Shown here: positions 6,589 through 9,344 of the stretch, piece by piece
Layout of the letters: every line of letters starts with the position of its first letter
How positions within the stretch are numbered: position 1 is the stretch's first letter
DNA from: RGIG4790 sp964437615
GTDB lineage: Bacteria > Bacillota > Clostridia > Christensenellales > UBA1242
Direction of reading: 5' to 3'
Length of the DNA: 9,344 bases
Assembly: GCA_964437615.1 (NCBI GenBank)
Contig: CAYTHL010000036.1
Span: 1 to 9,344, forward strand
The notes under the pieces: generated by a model
Databases searched by the model: none
Seen by the model: the letters and a program-made list of their open reading frames with translations, nothing else
What the model was told of the DNA's origin: nothing
Program-made: the position numbers and the translations under genes

Positions 6589-6604
6589 AAAAATTAATAG
6601 TTTA

Positions 6605-6633
6605 AGTTTATCAAATTTTACCAGCAATGTAAA
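6605..6633 (-). promoter_or_regulatory. gpsA: Probable gpsA promoter
   Basis: On the minus strand, TTTACA (6633-6628), a 17-bp spacer, and TAAACT (6610-6605). The -35 box has one mismatch and the -10 box two. The predicted start near 6598 gives a leader of about 22 bases that still includes the ribosome site. Confidence 0.55.
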
Positions 6634-6640
6634 ACAAAAA

Positions 6641-6657
6641 TAGCAACTTTCTTGCTA
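6641..6657. promoter_or_regulatory. 6-bp dyad between the divergent gpsA and ABC-F promoters
   Basis: TAGCAA (6641-6646) and TTGCTA (6652-6657) form a perfect inverted repeat with a 5-base centre. It sits between the two -35 boxes, 4 bp from that of the ABC-F gene and 7 bp from that of gpsA. This is a reasonable place for a shared regulator, but the arms are short and chance is possible. Confidence 0.3.
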
Positions 6658-6661
6658 ATGT

Positions 6662-6691
6662 TTGACAATTATATGCTAAATGTAGTATATT
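6662..6691 (+). promoter_or_regulatory. Promoter of the ABC-F gene
   Basis: TTGACA at 6662-6667 and TATATT at 6686-6691 with an 18-bp spacer. The predicted start is near 6698, leaving a leader of about 35 bases, too short for the attenuator or leader-peptide control known for antibiotic-induced ABC-F genes. It lies inside the upstream extension of the reading frame, which shows that the start at 6652 is false. Confidence 0.8.
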
Positions 6692-6721
6692 ACTCACGAA
6701 AAATACCAAAACAATTATATC

Positions 6722-6727
6722 AAGGGG
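6722..6727 (+). promoter_or_regulatory. Ribosome binding site deciding the ABC-F start
   Basis: AAGGGG, five bases before the ATG at 6733. It supports that start over the in-frame ATGs at 6652 and 6658, which precede the promoter's -10 box. Confidence 0.85.
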
Positions 6728-6732
6728 AAATT

Positions 6733-8304
6733 ATGATACAAGTAAACAATGTAAGGCTTCAATTTGGTGGCAGAGTGCTGTTTGACGAAGTTAACCTAAA
6801 GTTTAGCAAAGGCAATTGCTACGGGATAATTGGTGCCAATGGTGCTGGAAAATCTACCTTTTTAAAGTTGCTATCTGGGCAGATAGAGCCAAGTAGCGGC
6901 GAGATTGTTATAGACAAAGGCGAACGCATGAGCGTGCTTGCTCAAAACCAAAACGCCTACGATAATCTTTCGGTGCAGGACACAGTTCTTGGCGGCTATC
7001 AAAGGCTTATGGAAGTTATGCATCAGCGTGACGCCCTTTACGCAAAGCCAGATTTTAGCGACGAAGATGGCGTGCTTGCTGGCGAGCTAGAAAGTGAATT
7101 TATGGACATGGGTGGTTGGGAAGCCGAGGGCGAAGCCCAAACTTTGCTGCAAGACTTAGGCATAGCGCCCGAATTTTTTCCAGTGCTTATGGCAGACATG
7201 GAGCCAAAACAAAAGGTAAAGGTTCTGTTAGCAAGAGCGCTGTTTAAAAATCCAGACATTTTGGTTCTAGATGAGCCAACCAACAACCTAGACGCAAAAA
7301 CCGTCAACTGGCTAGAAAATTATCTGCTAGACTATCCAAATACGGTAATAGTTGTGTCCCACAACCGCTATTTTTTGAACAAAATTTGCACCCATATTTG
7401 TGATGTAGACTACGGCAAAATAAACATGTATGTGGGCAACTACGATTTTTGGTACGAAACTAGTCAGTTGCTTGCTCGACAAGCTAAGGAACAAAACAAA
7501 AAGGCAGAGCAGCGCGCAAAAGAGTTAAAAGACTTTATTGCTAGGTTTGCGGCAAATGCAAGTAAAAGCAAGCAAGCCACTAGCCGTAAAAAAGAGTTAG
7601 AAAAACTTGAATTTGTCGACATTAAGCCGTCTAGCCGCAAGTATCCTTATATAGATTTTAGACCCGAACGGGAAATAGGCAACGAAGTTCTAAAAGTAGA
7701 GGGCTTAACAAAAGAAGGCTACTTTAAAGATGTCAGCTTTACAATAAAGAAAGACCAAAAAGTGGCATTTTTAAGTGATAATGCTAATATTATAACTATG
7801 CTATTTAAAATTCTTGTGGGTGAGGAACAGCCAGATAAAGGCTACATAAAGTGGGGCAGCACCGCCAAAGTTGCATATCTGCCAGAAAATAACGAAAAAT
7901 ATTTTGCCGATTGCGACTTAAATTTGGTTCAATGGATAAGCCAATTTAGCAAAGAAACTGACGAAACTTTTCTGCGCAGTTGGCTAGGCCGCATGCTCTT
8001 TACCGGCGAAGAAAGCCAAAAGAAAGCAAAAGTACTAAGCGGCGGCGAAAAGGTAAGGTGTATGATGGCGCGCGCCATGCTAACAGCTGGCAACGTACTA
8101 ATATTAGACGAGCCTACAAACCACCTAGACCTAGAAAGCATAACAGCCCTAAACAAAGGTATGATAAACTACAAATCGCCAATGCTATTTACCAGCCAAG
8201 ACCACGAAATTTTGCAAACGGTTGCCAATCGAATAATTGAAATCAACGACACCAAAACCTTTGATAAAGAATGCACCTATAATGAATACCTAGGTATAGA
8301 TTAA
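6733..8304 (+). CDS. ABC-F family ATPase, YbiT-like, with one degenerate ATP site
   Basis: 523 residues with two nucleotide-binding domains joined by a charged linker and no membrane segments, the ABC-F layout of ribosome-associated translation factors. NBD1 has Walker A GANGAGKST (34-42), Walker B ILVLDE (176-181) and SH (His210). NBD2 has signature LSGGE (435-439) and Walker B LILDE (456-460). The linker (about 245-310), with ASKSKQATSRKKEL and PSSRKYPYIDF, is characteristic of the YbiT group. From memory of E. coli YbiT, the match runs along the whole length. Unusual features: NBD2 Walker A reads SDNANIITM (348-356), without the glycines or the Lys; the NBD1 signature reads MEPKQ (156-160); and the NBD2 H-loop His is Gln489. 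All belong to the same composite ATP site. The other site (Walker A of NBD1 with signature of NBD2) looks complete. Nothing indicates that it is an antibiotic-resistance member. Confidence 0.92.
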   Translation: MIQVNNVRLQFGGRVLFDEVNLKFSKGNCYGIIGANGAGKSTFLKLLSGQIEPSSGEIVIDKGERMSVLAQNQNAYDNLSVQDTVLGGYQRLMEVMHQRDALYAKPDFSDEDGVLAGELESEFMDMGGWEAEGEAQTLLQDLGIAPEFFPVLMADMEPKQKVKVLLARALFKNPDILVLDEPTNNLDAKTVNWLENYLLDYPNTVIVVSHNRYFLNKICTHICDVDYGKINMYVGNYDFWYETSQLLARQAKEQNKKAEQRAKELKDFIARFAANASKSKQATSRKKELEKLEFVDIKPSSRKYPYIDFRPEREIGNEVLKVEGLTKEGYFKDVSFTIKKDQKVAFLSDNANIITMLFKILVGEEQPDKGYIKWGSTAKVAYLPENNEKYFADCDLNLVQWISQFSKETDETFLRSWLGRMLFTGEESQKKAKVLSGGEKVRCMMARAMLTAGNVLILDEPTNHLDLESITALNKGMINYKSPMLFTSQDHEILQTVANRIIEINDTKTFDKECTYNEYLGID

Positions 8305-8327
8305 CAATAGAATTTACCAAAAACACT

Positions 8328-8374
8328 AAAATGATGCCAAATTTACTATTTTTTGGGCATCATTTTGCGTTTTT
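8328..8374 (+). terminator. Rho-independent terminator after the ABC-F gene, probably bidirectional
   Basis: AAAATGATGCC (8328-8338) pairs perfectly with GGCATCATTTT (8356-8366), with further A-T pairing possible inside, followed by a T-run at 8370-8374. The A-rich bases before the stem give the minus strand a comparable T-rich tail, so it may also stop transcription of the convergent gene at 8428-8886. Confidence 0.85.
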
Positions 8375-8427
8375 AGTCTTATTAATCTAAGCATATGGTA
8401 TAAACCAACTCAATTAGTGCACAATTT

Positions 8428-8886
8428 TTATTCTAAAGTGCTAATTTGGCTTTCAATAGAGTGCAACAGCTGTTTGTCACTCTTAAATTCTTTGCATTTT
8501 CCATTTTGATTTGTATAGTAGTCGGCGTCTATAAGCGAATAAGTTTTGCCGTTTCCAGGCGCGTTTTTAAAAATTTTAATAATCTTGTTATTTGCGTATA
8601 GATATTCCAGTATATCAACCTTGTCAAAACCATCGCCTAGCAGTCCAAGTTTACAAATAGTTTCCATTTTTAAACTAAGATCATCTTTTACGATATTTTT
8701 TATATCTGTAACATCTGTGCAATAAGCAGTAAGCTTAACTCGATATTGCCACTCGTCCTTTACTTGTTCCTCACAATATGGATTAATTCTATTAATATAA
8801 TTTGTTTTAGCAAATCTAAAAGTTTCGTCGCTCAATTTTTCTACCATAATCTCGGCAAATTCATAACTATCTAAAACTAATTTCAT
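8428..8886 (-). CDS. Unknown protein of 152 residues
   Basis: I do not recognise this protein. It is predicted to be a soluble cytosolic protein, rich in Lys, Asp, Glu, Asn and Ile, with no signal peptide and no membrane helix. It starts MKLVLDSYEFAEIMVEKLSD, has Cys at positions 38, 56, 78 and 131, a likely helical middle (about 60-105) and ends in a short helical tail. It appears to be a real gene: AAGGAG lies six bases before the ATG (8893-8898), a good promoter lies at 8911-8939, and the composition resembles that of its neighbours. It is monocistronic, convergent with the ABC-F gene and divergent from the tRNA cluster, so context gives no hint of function. The sequence APGNGKT (109-115) looks like a P-loop but does not satisfy the Walker A spacing. 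Confidence 0.8.
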   Translation of the reverse strand: MKLVLDSYEFAEIMVEKLSDETFRFAKTNYINRINPYCEEQVKDEWQYRVKLTAYCTDVTDIKNIVKDDLSLKMETICKLGLLGDGFDKVDILEYLYANNKIIKIFKNAPGNGKTYSLIDADYYTNQNGKCKEFKSDKQLLHSIESQISTLE

Positions 8887-8910
8887 GTTTTACTCCTTTA
8901 TATGTATATA

Positions 8911-8939
8911 ATATTATCACAATTTTTATAAAATTTCAA
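8911..8939 (-). promoter_or_regulatory. Promoter of the 152-residue protein gene
   Basis: On the minus strand, TTGAAA (8939-8934), a 17-bp spacer, then TAATAT (8916-8911). The predicted start near 8904 leaves a short leader containing AAGGAG at 8893-8898. Confidence 0.7.
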
Positions 8940-9028
8940 TAGATTAGCGAAATTTTAACATACCAAAAGAAGAGCAAACAAATTATAGTATAATTAAAAA
9001 TTTTTTTGATTAATTTTGGTTAAATTTG

Positions 9029-9057
9029 TTGACAACCACGGCTTGGTGGTGTATATT
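9029..9057 (+). promoter_or_regulatory. Promoter of the tRNA cluster
   Basis: TTGACA at 9029-9034, a 17-bp spacer and TATATT at 9052-9057, with a very AT-rich stretch upstream (about 8985-9028) that could act as an UP element. The predicted start near 9064 is about 16 bases before tRNA-Pro. A strong promoter fits a stable-RNA operon. Confidence 0.8.
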
Positions 9058-9079
9058 AATCGAGTAACTTGACTTTTGT

Positions 9080-9156
9080 CGGGGTGTAGCGCAGTTTGGT
9101 AGCGCACGTGGTTTGGGTCCATGGGGCCGGGAGTTCGAGTCTCTCCACCCCGACCA
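9080..9156 (+). tRNA. tRNA-Pro (anticodon TGG)
   Basis: 77 bases fold as a full cloverleaf: acceptor CGGGGTG/CACCCCG, D stem GCGC/GCGC, anticodon stem CGTGG/CCATG with one G-T pair, loop TTTGGGT with anticodon TGG at 9114-9116, T arm GGGAG/CTCTC with loop TTCGAGT, discriminator A and encoded CCA (9154-9156). Confidence 0.96.
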
Positions 9157-9186
9157 ATAAATAGGTGTGACGCGCCTAAGTGGTGA

Positions 9187-9263
9187 GGGCCTTTAGCTCA
9201 GTTGGTTAGAGCAACCGGCTCATAACCGGTCGGTCCGCGGTTCAAGTCCGTGAAGGCCCACCA
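9187..9263 (+). tRNA. tRNA with CAT anticodon, probably tRNA-Ile2 (lysidine type)
   Basis: Acceptor GGGCCTT/AAGGCCC, D stem GCTC/GAGC, anticodon stem ACCGG/CCGGT, loop CTCATAA with CAT at 9221-9223, T loop TTCAAGT and encoded CCA. A paired first position and the absence of the GGG/CCC anticodon stem rule out initiator tRNA. C4-G69 and C5-G68, known recognition pairs for TilS lysidine synthetase in E. coli tRNA-Ile2, are present, and the sequence resembles Firmicutes tRNA-Ile2 more than elongator Met. If TilS modifies it, it reads AUA. The elongator tRNA-Met alternative is not excluded. Confidence 0.93.
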
Positions 9264-9285
9264 ATTTTATAAAGAAATAGTCTAT

Positions 9286-9344
9286 GGCTCGGTAGTTCAG
9301 CTGGTTAGAACGCTAGCCTGTCACGCTAGAGGTCGAGGGTTCGA
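9286..9344 (+). tRNA. tRNA-Asp (anticodon GTC), 3'-truncated by the window end
   Basis: Acceptor 5' strand GGCTCGG, D stem GTTC/GAAC, anticodon stem CTAGC/GCTAG, loop CTGTCAC with anticodon GTC at 9320-9322, variable loop AGGTC, then the T stem and start of the T loop (GAGGG TTCGA). The window ends before the acceptor 3' strand and CCA. More tRNA genes may follow. Confidence 0.93.

Noticed and set aside
6577..6627. Upstream extension of gpsA by 17 codons
   Set aside because: The Rossmann strand starts at the later ATG, which has AAGGAG at good spacing; the extension overlaps the predicted promoter.
8411..8445. Imperfect inverted repeat overlapping the 3' end of the 152-residue gene
   Set aside because: Pairing needs a two-base bulge and no T-run follows; the hairpin at 8328-8366 is a better terminator.
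8542..8562. Possible P-loop (APGNGKT) in the 152-residue protein
   Set aside because: Walker A needs Gly or Ala four residues before GK[ST]; here that position is Asn, and no Walker B follows in the short remainder.

Overview
The window looks like chromosomal DNA from an AT-rich, low-GC Gram-positive bacterium, most likely an uncultured gut member of the Clostridia/Bacillota. The grounds are strong AAGGAG-type ribosome sites, near-consensus sigma-70/sigma-A promoters, rho-independent hairpin/T-tract terminators, a YbiT-type ABC-F gene of the Firmicutes kind, tRNA genes with encoded CCA, and a very large BspA-like leucine-rich-repeat protein of a type common in gut Firmicutes. The assignment to lineage is inference. 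I see no transposase, integrase, CRISPR array or phage gene.

Layout. Positions 1-3701 (+) hold the 3' portion of a giant BspA-like (LRR_5) repeat protein whose start lies outside the window; it is a mosaic of 22-23-residue LRRs and at least three longer insert types, one present in four full copies. A promoter matching the consensus exactly (TTGACA-17-TATAAT) then drives a SerB-like HAD hydrolase (3813-4481, +). This promoter is wrapped in a perfect 11-bp inverted repeat and places the predicted transcript start on the ATG itself. A hairpin terminator (4489-4530) separates it from a convergent TspO/MBR membrane protein (4545-5384, -) that carries an unusual hydrophilic extension of about 125 residues. 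Upstream of that on the minus strand, behind its own terminator (5551-5584), is gpsA (5611-6576, -).

gpsA and a YbiT-like ABC-F ATPase (6733-8304, +) are divergently transcribed from a short promoter region with a 6-bp dyad between them. The ABC-F protein has one intact composite ATP site and one that appears wholly decayed. A terminator (8328-8374) lies between it and a convergent unknown gene of 152 codons (8428-8886, -). Diverging from that is a tRNA cluster: Pro(TGG), a CAT-anticodon tRNA that looks like lysidine-type Ile2, and Asp(GTC) cut by the window end.

Apart from the divergent pair, each gene seems to be its own transcription unit with identifiable signals. gpsA (phospholipid precursor synthesis), the ABC-F factor and the tRNAs are housekeeping. 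The LRR protein, the extended TspO and the 152-residue protein are the accessory part. I found no convincing multi-gene novel system; the most unusual signals are the leaderless-looking, dyad-flanked HAD promoter, the asymmetric ABC-F and the TspO extension.
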